Positions 1 through 6,330 of a DNA stretch of 9,096 nt are shown here, piece after piece. Position 1 is the stretch's first letter. Every line of letters starts with the position of its first letter. The DNA lies in the NCBI GenBank assembly GCA_050943215.1, contig JBMNOU010000069.1, positions 1-9,096 of the forward strand, given 5' to 3'. A program made the position numbers and the translations under genes. The notes under the pieces are model-generated. The model searched no databases, was not told the origin of the DNA, and worked only from the letters and a program-made list of their open reading frames with translations. Source of the stretch: JBMNOU01 sp050943215. GTDB taxonomy: Bacteria; Bacillota; Clostridia; Christensenellales; SZUA-584.

Positions 1-211
1 CTTTTGGCTGGTAATATCCTTTTTGCCGCATCTGGTCGAAAACCTGATATTGATCTTGACTAGCCTGATTAAATTGATTGATAAGTATCTTCCTCAGATT
101 CGGGCATGATGCCTCCTGGATATATGTTGCATAAGAAGACATAATTTGTTTTTCCTGGTTCAGCAGATCATTGAGCAGATCCTGTTCCGACATACCTGGT
201 TGGTTTTGCAT
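1..211 (-). CDS. CotF-like spore coat protein (partial, C-terminus off the left edge)
   Basis: The first 70 residues are visible and match the CotF spore coat family: an N-terminal helix (SEQDLLNDLLNQEKQIMSSY, residues 8-27), then an alpha-helical stretch ending in a Gln/Tyr-rich segment (VFDQMRQKGYYQPK, residues 57-70). CotF-type proteins in clostridia typically have this helical pattern with a GxY-type end and are deposited on the developing spore. There are two ATG codons, at 217-215 and 211-209. The Shine-Dalgarno AAGGAGG (224-218) abuts the first but lies 6 nt before the second, so I chose 211. The stop codon of the upstream small gene sits inside this Shine-Dalgarno (TAAGGAGG), which implies translational coupling. 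The family call is solid; the exact coat layer or role is not known from sequence. Confidence 0.8.
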   Translation of the reverse strand, partial: MQNQPGMSEQDLLNDLLNQEKQIMSSYATYIQEASCPNLRKILINQFNQASQDQYQVFDQMRQKGYYQPK

Positions 212-222
212 GGTCATCCTCC

Positions 223-438
223 TTATTTATGAGATTCAAGATAGCTTAACAATCCGTTAAAATTATCTCTGTGGTGTTTTGCAAGCTGTTGGGCACAGCT
301 TTTCAGCGCTGGGTCCTGAAAATACCCGGCGTACAGCTCGCTTTTTTTGACAGCAAGAGCCTCGTGTTTCATCTGATCTTCCAAAATGGTCAAATTTTTC
401 GATTCAAGTTCTGGCTGCGTGCTCGAATTATTGAACAT
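223..438 (-). CDS. small helical protein, probable spore-coat companion
   Basis: This is a 71-residue protein starting MFNNSSTQPELESKNLTI, with a likely helix-turn-helix-helix layout and no transmembrane segment or signal peptide. The frame stays open upstream to 522, but a strong TGAGGAGG (452-445) ends 6 nt before the ATG at 438-436, which fixes the start there. The sequence DQMKHEALAVKKSELYAGYF followed by DPALKSCAQQLAKHHRDNF resembles the paired helices of ferritin-like coat proteins in the CotF neighbourhood. I cannot assign it to a named family. It ends within the ribosome binding site of the CotF-like gene, so the two form one transcription and translation unit. A structural role in the spore coat is inferred from this context. 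Confidence 0.75.
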   Translation of the reverse strand: MFNNSSTQPELESKNLTILEDQMKHEALAVKKSELYAGYFQDPALKSCAQQLAKHHRDNFNGLLSYLESHK

Positions 439-477
439 ATTATTCCTCCTCAAATGTGTTTTTAACATATTCATCAT

Positions 478-506
478 TATTTTGTGCCCCTGTTTTATAA
501 ATATTC
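478..506 (-). promoter_or_regulatory. candidate forespore (SigG/SigF-like) promoter for the coat genes
   Basis: On the minus strand GAATA (506-502) is followed by a 17-nt spacer and CAAAATA (484-478). The known SigG consensus is roughly GMATR, 17-18 nt, CATNHTA; this site matches the -35 fully and the -10 at all but one position. Transcription would begin near 471, leaving a leader of about 33 nt that carries the strong ribosome binding site of the first coat gene. The region is AT-rich, so a chance match is possible. Confidence 0.35.
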
Positions 507-508
507 GC

Positions 509-537
509 TTTAAGTTTTTCAATAATTCATATATAAT
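509..537 (+). promoter_or_regulatory. putative SigA-type promoter of the recX operon
   Basis: A perfect TATAAT lies at 532-537. The best -35 at a 17-nt spacing is TTTAAG (509-514), matching only three of six positions, so the -10 dominates. The expected start point (543-545) falls on or next to the recX ATG at 545. No Shine-Dalgarno precedes that ATG, and an in-frame TAA at 539-541 bars any earlier start. The transcript therefore appears leaderless. Confidence 0.45.
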
Positions 538-544
538 CTAAAAC

Positions 545-1171
545 ATGGGAAAACGGTTGATCAGTGCAGTCGAGCCGCAAAAAAAGAAAAATGACCGTTA
601 TAATATTTATATTGACGGAGAATACGCAGCGTCACTCGGCGCAGAAGCATGTGCCGTTTTTGGTATAAAGAAAGGTGAAGCCATTGACGAAAATGTGCTA
701 AGATCCGCCGTTTTTGAGGACAACACAAAATACGCATTTGACTCTGCGGTTTCCCTGTTGGCAGTCAAAATGCGAACAAGGTCAGAGCTTTTCTCAAAGC
801 TGTCGCGCAAGGGCATCGATGGTGATGCGATTTCGGCCGCGATTGAGAAACTGGCCGGATACGGATATGTCAACGACGCGGTATATGCAAAAGAGATCAT
901 TAGAACCGCAATTGCATCTGCTAATTACGGCAGAAAAGCCATCGCTTACAAGCTTAAATCGTCGGGTATAGATGACGAGACCATAAAGGAAGCATTGGCT
1001 TTATACACAGATGAAACGGAAAAAAAGATTGCGGAAAAAAAGCTAAAGGTGCTATGGGCAAGATATAAAAACGACCGGGCAGCAAAACGCAAGATGTTCT
1101 CTCATCTTGCAAGGCACGGGTTTGATTATAGTATTATAAGAACGCTTATATCAGAGGATGAAGAGTATTGA
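545..1171 (+). CDS. recX: RecX family regulatory protein
   Basis: The protein has 208 residues, within the usual size for Firmicute RecX. RecX binds RecA filaments and modulates strand exchange and the SOS response in the cytoplasm. The N-terminus carries the basic segment typical of the family (QKKKNDRYNIYIDGEYAASL, residues 12-31). It is followed by the tandem three-helix RecX repeats, recognisable in 'YAFDSAVSLLAVKMRTRSEL', the 'LAGYGYVNDAVYAKEII' block (Y-G-Y/F-x-N/D-D motif) and 'YGRKAIAYKLKSSGID', plus a Lys/Arg-rich third repeat. The ATG at 545 is the only plausible start, because an in-frame stop lies 6 nt upstream, yet it has no ribosome binding site. recA is not in the window. The stop codon overlaps the TTG start of birA (TTGA, 1168-1171). 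Confidence 0.92.
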   Translation: MGKRLISAVEPQKKKNDRYNIYIDGEYAASLGAEACAVFGIKKGEAIDENVLRSAVFEDNTKYAFDSAVSLLAVKMRTRSELFSKLSRKGIDGDAISAAIEKLAGYGYVNDAVYAKEIIRTAIASANYGRKAIAYKLKSSGIDDETIKEALALYTDETEKKIAEKKLKVLWARYKNDRAAKRKMFSHLARHGFDYSIIRTLISEDEEY

Positions 1172-2127
1172 GATACGAGGTTATAAAGCGACTTGCGGAT
1201 ACAACCGATTTTATTTCGGGAGAATCAGTAAGCGCCGCGATAGGGATCACCAGAGCTGCGCTTTGGAAACATGTTAAGGCTATGCAAAATGATGGCGCTC
1301 AGATAGAAAGCGCTACAAACAAAGGATACCGACTTATCGCCCCGCCCGATGTGCCGCGCGCAGAATATGTTAAAGCATATCTTACCACAAATGCGGCAGT
1401 GTTTTACGAACCAAGCACCCCGTCCACCAATGACACTGCGAAACAGGCCGCTCAGGATAAGCACCTTACAAGAGCCGTTTTTATCGCAGGCGAACAGACA
1501 GCGGGAAAGGGGCGCAAAGGGCGAAGATGGGTCTCCCCAATGGGCGACGGACTTTATCTGTCATTCCTTGTTCGCCCCACAATAGAAACCGAACGGGTTT
1601 CCGGGCTGACGCTGATGGCGGCGGTCGCGCTGTGCCGGGCAATCGAAAAAACTGCCGGCACTGTTGCCGGAATCAAATGGCCCAATGATATTTTGATCGG
1701 TAACAAAAAGGTCGCTGGAATTCTTACCGAGAGTATGCTTGGCATGGATGGCGTTGAATATGTCGTATGCGGCATGGGCATTAATGTAAACCAAAATCAG
1801 TTTGAGGACGAACTTAAAGATAAGGCATGTTCGCTTTTGATGAGCGGCAGAAGTGTGAACAAAACACTGCTTGCGGCTGAAATTATTGATACATTTTTCA
1901 ATGCATACGACCAGTTTATGCGCGAAGGGTTAAAAGCGTTTATGCCGGTTTTCCGGGAAATGAGCGCTATCTGCGGCGAAGTCACGATTGTTTCACCAAG
2001 CGGAAGTGATACCGGATTGTTTTTAGGATATGACGATACCGGTGCAATACTGATAGACTGCAGCGGCGAAACGAAGCGTTTTATTGCTGGAGAGGTTTCG
2101 CTTAGAGGAGATAATGGGTATGTTTAG
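1168..2127 (+). CDS. birA: bifunctional biotin-protein ligase / biotin operon repressor
   Basis: BirA makes biotinyl-AMP and transfers biotin to the carrier lysine of biotin-dependent carboxylases. Forms with an N-terminal winged helix also repress biotin genes. Both parts are present. Residues 1-60 form the HTH (SVSAAIGITRAALWKHVKAM, 20-39, with the wing around NKGYRL). The ligase domain follows, with STN (86-88), the nucleotide loop GKGRKGRRW (113-121), KWPND (170-174) and KVAGIL (181-186), and the small C-terminal SH3-like domain that ends in FIAGEVSLR. Length is 319 residues, normal for the repressor type. The start is TTG at 1168, overlapping the recX stop, with AGAGG at 1153-1157 as ribosome binding site. 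No biotin operator or biotin synthesis gene is visible nearby, so its regulatory targets lie elsewhere. Confidence 0.95.
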   Translation: MRYEVIKRLADTTDFISGESVSAAIGITRAALWKHVKAMQNDGAQIESATNKGYRLIAPPDVPRAEYVKAYLTTNAAVFYEPSTPSTNDTAKQAAQDKHLTRAVFIAGEQTAGKGRKGRRWVSPMGDGLYLSFLVRPTIETERVSGLTLMAAVALCRAIEKTAGTVAGIKWPNDILIGNKKVAGILTESMLGMDGVEYVVCGMGINVNQNQFEDELKDKACSLLMSGRSVNKTLLAAEIIDTFFNAYDQFMREGLKAFMPVFREMSAICGEVTIVSPSGSDTGLFLGYDDTGAILIDCSGETKRFIAGEVSLRGDNGYV

Positions 2128-3028
2128 CGGATGTATTACCGATATCACCGGCGTTATTGCCGGGCACTACACAGATCCGGACAATATGACGGGCTGTACT
2201 GTCGTAATCATAGACGGCGGCGGCGTATGCGGTGTGGATGTACGGGGAAGCGCTCCCGGCACGCGCGAGACCGATCTGCTTCGCCCAACCAATGCCGTGC
2301 AGCGGGCTGATGCTATTCTATTATCGGGCGGCAGCGCGTATGGTCTTGCAGCGGCGGATGGAGTGATGCTCTGGCTTGAAGAGCACAATTGCGGGTTCGA
2401 TACCGGTTTTGGGCTTGTGCCCATCGTTCCAGCTGCTGTGCTGTTCGATCTTGATACCGGTAGCGCAGCCGTGCGGCCTGATGCCAAAGCTGGATATTCT
2501 GCATGCAAAAACGCTAGTAGCATTCCTCTTCTTCAAGGCAGCTTCGGTGCCGGTACCGGTGCTACGGTCGGCAAAGCGGCGGGTATCAAAAGCTCGTCAA
2601 AAGGGGGTTTTGGTGCGGCTTCAATACTACTGGGCAATGGTATTGTCGTTGCTGCATGCTTCGCTGTCAACGCTCTCGGCGATATTTACGATCACGTTAC
2701 GGGCGAAAAGATTGCTGGCGTAAGAGAAACGTCTGCTTACGACGCACTAATCAAAGGCGGGTGCCCAAACTTTTCTGGTAAAAACACCACGATCGGGATC
2801 ATCGGTACAAATGCGGCGCTGACCAAAGAGCAGGCCAATAAGCTAGCCTCTATGGGTCAAGACGGTATCGCTATCTGCGTCCGTCCCGCTCATACAATGT
2901 TTGACGGAGATACCGTTTTTGCATTTGGCACAGGACAAGCAACATGTGATTTTAATGCACTGCTCGCGGCCGGCGTGGAGGTGTCCTCAAGAGCAATTAT
3001 CAACGCAGTTAAAGGATCGAATCTATGA
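2120..3028 (+). CDS. P1 family (S58) peptidase/amidase, DmpA/NylC-like, self-processing
   Basis: This is an N-terminal-nucleophile hydrolase of the DmpA/BapA/NylC group: members are made as a precursor, cleave themselves and act as aminopeptidases or amide hydrolases. Family signatures are GHYTDPDNMTGCTVV (15-29), VDVRGSAPGTRETDLLRP (39-56), LLSGGSAYGLAAADGVM (67-83), VPIVPAAVLFDL (100-111), GAGTGATVGK (143-152) and FAVNALGD (181-188). The predicted autocleavage site is Asn222-Thr223 in 'GKNTTIGIIGTNA', making Thr223 the nucleophile, with K152 and N184 as candidate partners by comparison with NylC. Length is 302 residues. Two ATGs (2114 and 2120) follow AGAGGAG (2104-2110); the second gives the better 9-nt spacing. 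It overlaps birA by 8 nt and its TGA overlaps the acpS ATG (ATGA, 3025). The substrate is unknown. Confidence 0.88.
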   Translation: MFSGCITDITGVIAGHYTDPDNMTGCTVVIIDGGGVCGVDVRGSAPGTRETDLLRPTNAVQRADAILLSGGSAYGLAAADGVMLWLEEHNCGFDTGFGLVPIVPAAVLFDLDTGSAAVRPDAKAGYSACKNASSIPLLQGSFGAGTGATVGKAAGIKSSSKGGFGAASILLGNGIVVAACFAVNALGDIYDHVTGEKIAGVRETSAYDALIKGGCPNFSGKNTTIGIIGTNAALTKEQANKLASMGQDGIAICVRPAHTMFDGDTVFAFGTGQATCDFNALLAAGVEVSSRAIINAVKGSNL

Positions 3029-3396
3029 TCATCGGCGTAGGGTTTGATATAATAGAAACTGACCGTATCCAAAATGCGGCAAATAATGATCTTTTTTACA
3101 CTAAAAACTTTACGGAAAAAGAGATTGCTTATTTCGCATCGCGCAAATACAATATGCAAACCATTGCAGGCAATTTTGCCGCAAAAGAGGCGGTGCTTAA
3201 ATGCCTTGAGTGCGGGCTTTTTGACGTCCCGCTAAGCGATATTGAGGTGCTACGCAAACAGTCGGGCAAGCCGTATATTAATCTCTATGGCAAAGCAATG
3301 GATAAAGCACAAGCGCTTGGCGTTTGCCGTGTGCATATTTCGATATCCCATATACGGCAATACGCCGCTGCCAATGCCATTGCGGAAGGAGAATGA
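3025..3396 (+). CDS. acpS: holo-[acyl-carrier-protein] synthase
   Basis: AcpS moves the 4'-phosphopantetheine arm from CoA to a serine of acyl carrier protein, activating fatty acid synthesis. The 123-residue protein has the usual length. The motifs are intact: GVGFDIIETDRI (4-15) with the metal-binding Asp8, FAAKEAVLK (51-59) with the metal-binding Glu55 and Lys59, SGKPYI (80-85), and the C-terminal HISISH (104-109). The start ATG overlaps the stop of the peptidase gene and is preceded by AAAGGA (3011-3016). It is followed after 1 nt by nnr, an arrangement common in Firmicutes, where acpS and the NAD(P)HX repair gene are neighbours. Confidence 0.95.
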   Translation: MIIGVGFDIIETDRIQNAANNDLFYTKNFTEKEIAYFASRKYNMQTIAGNFAAKEAVLKCLECGLFDVPLSDIEVLRKQSGKPYINLYGKAMDKAQALGVCRVHISISHIRQYAAANAIAEGE

Positions 3397-3397
3397 T

Positions 3398-4921
3398 ATG
3401 ATACCCGTTGTTTATAAGAAAGCGATGCAGGAGCTTGATGCTCACATGATCGATAATCTGCTAATACCTTCATGTATTCTGATGGAAAACGCAGCTTTTG
3501 GCATCACTTCAGCCATTTCCGCTAAGTTTAGCAAAAATACGAAAATTGTCGCCGTCTGTGGCACAGGCAATAACGGCGGCGATGGCTTTGCTGCAGCCAG
3601 ACAGCTAAGCGCCAAAGGCTATGATGTCTGCGTCTGCCTGGTTGGGAGTAAAAACAGCCTAACAGGAGATGCGGCAGCAAACGCGGCGTTTTTCGGCGAG
3701 CGCATAATCGAAATCAATGACGAATATGACGCCCGGTTACATTTTGAAAACCTTTGTGGATGCGTTGTAATCGATGCAATTTTCGGCATCGGGCTATCGC
3801 GCCAGGTCACCGGCCTTTATGCATTTGTGATGACATTGCTCAACAGCAGCGGCGCGTATATTATTGCCTGCGATATACCGTCGGGCATTCATTCTGACAG
3901 CGGTGCGGTTCTCGGCACAGCCGTGAGAGCCAACGAAACGGTTACGTTTCAGTGCGCAAAACCGGGGCATTTTCTGTATCCGGGGCGGGATTTTACAGGA
4001 AACCTTATTGTCAAAGAAATCGGTGTATCCGGTAATTTTGATCTCGGTGACACTTATGCATATTCGGACGGACTTTACCTCCAAAAGCGAGGCGCGGATA
4101 CTCATAAAGGCAGCTACGGAAAGCTCGCCTGCGTTGTATCAAGCCAGGGTTTTTCGGGCGCGGGCATTTTGTGCGTCTGCGGTGCGCTCAAGGCAGGCGC
4201 CGGCCTTGTTACTGCGGGTATACCGAGCTGTATGCAGCCGGTTTTCAGCACACGTGTCACAGAAAGCATGACCTTTGCTCTTGCTGATTTTAGCGGCAGC
4301 CTTTCAGAAAACTGTCTAAGCGGTCTTGACATGCTGATTCAGGGCAAAACGGCGCTTGCGGCAGGCCCCGGTATATCAACCGGCGACGGAGTGAAAAAAG
4401 CCGTTGCGCATATGGTGCAAAACTATAATATTAAAAAAGTTTTTGACGCGGACGCACTTAATGTCATAGCGCTTAACCCGCGGATCCTAGAAAATAAACA
4501 AGGCGATATAATATTGACACCCCATCTTGTGGAATTCTCAAGGCTTTGCAGAAAAGAGCCAGACGTAATACGCGAGGCACCTATTGAGACCGCAAAGGCA
4601 TTTGCAAATTCATATAATGTGACACTGCTTTTGAAAGGTGCAACTACGATTGTCACTGACGGGGCCAGAACAGCGCTTGTTCTTTGCGGCACACCGGGCA
4701 TGGCCAAAGGCGGAAGCGGCGATGTGCTAACGGGCGTGATCGGCGGACTGCTATGCGGCGGAAAACCTGGCGGGATGGATTGCTTTACTGCCGCACTTTA
4801 CGGCGCTTATATTTGCGGTAAAGCAGGTGAAGCAGCTGCAGAGCGTTTTGGCGAATATTCAATGACCACGGCGGATACGCTAGGGTTTATTCCTCAAATC
4901 ACAAAAGAAATGACATTATGA
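3398..4921 (+). CDS. nnr: bifunctional NAD(P)H-hydrate epimerase / ADP-dependent dehydratase
   Basis: This enzyme repairs hydrated NADH and NADPH: the N-terminal YjeF_N domain epimerises (R)- to (S)-NAD(P)HX, and the C-terminal ribokinase-like domain dehydrates the S form using ADP. The 507 residues fit the fused form. In the N-domain I see GTGNNGGDGFAAARQL (55-70), VIDAIFGIGLSR and ACDIPSGIHSDSG. In the C-domain I see KGSYGKL (from 237), a Gly/Ala-rich segment with AGAGLVTAGIP, AAGPGIS, FDADALNVIA, ILTPHLVEFSRL, LLKGATTIVTDG, and GTPGMAKGGSGDVL (431-444) with the probable catalytic Asp442. The frame is open further upstream, but GGAAGGAG (3384-3391) sits 6 nt before the ATG at 3398, just after the acpS stop. 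It is the last gene of the plus-strand operon. Confidence 0.95.
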   Translation: MIPVVYKKAMQELDAHMIDNLLIPSCILMENAAFGITSAISAKFSKNTKIVAVCGTGNNGGDGFAAARQLSAKGYDVCVCLVGSKNSLTGDAAANAAFFGERIIEINDEYDARLHFENLCGCVVIDAIFGIGLSRQVTGLYAFVMTLLNSSGAYIIACDIPSGIHSDSGAVLGTAVRANETVTFQCAKPGHFLYPGRDFTGNLIVKEIGVSGNFDLGDTYAYSDGLYLQKRGADTHKGSYGKLACVVSSQGFSGAGILCVCGALKAGAGLVTAGIPSCMQPVFSTRVTESMTFALADFSGSLSENCLSGLDMLIQGKTALAAGPGISTGDGVKKAVAHMVQNYNIKKVFDADALNVIALNPRILENKQGDIILTPHLVEFSRLCRKEPDVIREAPIETAKAFANSYNVTLLLKGATTIVTDGARTALVLCGTPGMAKGGSGDVLTGVIGGLLCGGKPGGMDCFTAALYGAYICGKAGEAAAERFGEYSMTTADTLGFIPQITKEMTL

Positions 4922-5008
4922 TCGTTGTAAAAAACCCGTAACAGCGCTGCTATTCTCGGCATTATATTAGAAACAAAGGAGCCCCTGCGGACTCCTTCTA
5001 TAATACAC
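4922..5008. other. convergent intergenic gap between nnr and larA
   Basis: These 87 bases separate the ends of two converging operons. The gap contains the minus-strand terminator listed separately and an 8-bp palindrome CAGCGCTG (4942-4949). I found no T-tailed hairpin for the plus-strand operon and no convincing small gene. Confidence 0.6.
4969..4997 (-). terminator. intrinsic terminator of the gap-pgk-mae-larA operon
   Basis: Read on the minus strand, 4997-4989 (AAGGAGTCC) pairs with 4984-4976 (GGGCTCCTT) in a 9-bp stem with one G-U wobble and a 4-nt loop. The tail TTTGTTTCT from 4977 downward supplies the U-rich stretch. It begins 11 nt after the larA stop. On the plus strand the wobble becomes a C-A mismatch and the tail is CTATAATAC, so it should work mainly in the minus direction. 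Confidence 0.7.
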
Positions 5009-6262
5009 TTAGCTTTCTGCCAACTCCGGCAATGTCGACCCGCCATATGGCATTACGATAACATCTGCGTTGTCTCCAAGTTTTTCAAATGCTTTATCCA
5101 AAGCGGCCTGAACGTTATCAAAAGGCTCAAAAAACAGCGACCGGACAAACGTTTTGTCCATATCGGATACGAGATACACATCCGCTTTTTGCTGAACCAT
5201 GCCAATCGCCGCCGCTTTATGTCCTCCAAGCTCAAACTTCCTTTGTATCTTTTCCACCATATCTGACGGGCTCTTCGCATCCTTCATCCAGCGCTCAAAT
5301 ACTTTCTCTCCTAGCCCTTCTTTGCATGATGCCACAAGTATCACCACGCCGCCGTCCTTAACCGCATGTTTAGAATTATCAAGTGCCTTTTGCGCCTGAT
5401 AGAGGTTGATATCTTTTGGGAAACCGCCTGCCGAAACGATTACGATATCAGCCTTTTGTTTGATTCTCACTTTATAGAGCCTGTCTAAAAAACTGCACCC
5501 TTCCCTATGTGCTTCTATATAATGGCCTGCAACGGCTTTGATGATCTGCTTTTTCTCATCCAAAACTACGTTTACAATAAAGTCTATCTTGAGAAATCGC
5601 GCGACTTCATCGATATCCTTTCGGACGTTATTGCCCTCAAATCTGCCGGCTGCGGAAGTGTCCTCTACCATTTTTGAATGATTGGCCTGTATCGCCGCCG
5701 CTGTGGAAACCCCGGGCATGATGGCCTTAGCGCCTCCAGAATATCCCGCGAAATAATGGTATTCGATATTGCCTAGGCATATTACTCTATCCGCTTTGGC
5801 AACGGTTTCAAATATATCCACCGGTGTACCAAAAGACGTATTTCCCATATGGATAACTCGGCTTTGGTCAGAATCCACACATTTGATTTTTGAATAAATT
5901 TCGCCGCCAACGAGATGCTTTTTTTCCTCTTCTGTATGAGGCCGGTGGTTGCCAAGCGCAAATACAATAGTAATGTCTTTATCCAAAACACCAGCAAGAT
6001 AAAGCTCTTCCAGAACGGCCGGTATAACGAACTTTGACGGCATAGGCCGCGTGATATCGCTGGTGATGATGCAAATGTTTTCGCCCTTGTTGACAATATC
6101 CTTAAGGCGTTTGCTGCCTATCGGTGCTTTGATTGCACGGTTCACTTCGTCGACACCCTCAAGCCCAATTTCTACTTTGTTTGGCATCAGCATGCCGCGC
6201 ATGTTCTGGTCCGGAACCGATATGCAAAGTTTCTCTTTTCCAAATCCAAGCTCAATATTCAC
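5009..6262 (-). CDS. larA: LarA-family nickel-pincer 2-hydroxyacid racemase
   Basis: LarA enzymes racemise or epimerise 2-hydroxyacids by hydride transfer with a nickel-pincer nucleotide (NPN) bound through a lysine. All key residues of Lactiplantibacillus LarA have counterparts at matching spacing: Asp69/Arg72 in SDITRP (D72/R75), His106 in GNHRPHTEEE (H108), His169 in GNIEYHYFAGYSGG (H174), Lys179 in AKAIMPG (K184) and His195 in NHSKM (H200). Length is 417 residues, typical of the family. The start is GTG at 6262-6260, 6 nt after AGGAGG (6274-6269). It follows malic enzyme by 68 nt and ends just before a terminator. The substrate could be lactate or another hydroxyacid; the malic enzyme neighbour makes malate a reasonable candidate. 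The cofactor genes larB, larC and larE are not in the window. Confidence 0.88.
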   Translation of the reverse strand: MNIELGFGKEKLCISVPDQNMRGMLMPNKVEIGLEGVDEVNRAIKAPIGSKRLKDIVNKGENICIITSDITRPMPSKFVIPAVLEELYLAGVLDKDITIVFALGNHRPHTEEEKKHLVGGEIYSKIKCVDSDQSRVIHMGNTSFGTPVDIFETVAKADRVICLGNIEYHYFAGYSGGAKAIMPGVSTAAAIQANHSKMVEDTSAAGRFEGNNVRKDIDEVARFLKIDFIVNVVLDEKKQIIKAVAGHYIEAHREGCSFLDRLYKVRIKQKADIVIVSAGGFPKDINLYQAQKALDNSKHAVKDGGVVILVASCKEGLGEKVFERWMKDAKSPSDMVEKIQRKFELGGHKAAAIGMVQQKADVYLVSDMDKTFVRSLFFEPFDNVQAALDKAFEKLGDNADVIVMPYGGSTLPELAES

Positions 6263-6288
6263 ATTTGTCCTCCTGCATATAAAAGACA

Positions 6289-6311
6289 AGCCGGTGTCCG
6301 CGACCCCGGCT
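6289..6311 (-). promoter_or_regulatory. GC-rich terminator-like hairpin in the mae-larA gap
   Basis: On the minus strand AGCCGG (6311-6306) pairs with CCGGCT (6294-6289). After a G/A mismatch GTC (6304-6302) pairs with GAC (6298-6296) around a 3-nt loop. A T-rich run TTGTCTTTTAT follows, and the larA Shine-Dalgarno begins 15 nt beyond the stem. It could be a leaky terminator lowering larA expression, an attenuator or an RNA processing site. A weak promoter-like pair, TTGCAA (6344-6339) and TATAAA (6323-6318) at 15-nt spacing, lies just upstream. Confidence 0.45.
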
Positions 6312-6330
6312 CATCTCTTTATATTTTTTC

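Noticed and set aside
439..522. Longer start for the small coat-companion protein (adding 28 residues)
   Set aside because: The extension contains the strong ribosome binding site TGAGGAGG and the candidate promoter region, so the internal ATG at 438 is the better start.
3046..3051. TATAAT-like sequence near the start of acpS
   Set aside because: It lies inside the coding region, has no good -35 partner, and the gene is already coupled to the upstream operon.
3242..3397. Upstream extension of the nnr reading frame through acpS
   Set aside because: It overlaps the conserved end of acpS, and the family begins at the ATG with the GGAAGGAG ribosome binding site.
4918..4941. Tiny frame MIVVKNP starting in the nnr stop (ATGA)
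   Set aside because: Seven codons only; the overlap resembles the operon's gene joins but nothing suggests a real gene or an identifiable remnant.
4942..4949. 8-bp palindrome CAGCGCTG after nnr
   Set aside because: It has no loop and no following T-run, so it cannot be supported as a terminator or operator.
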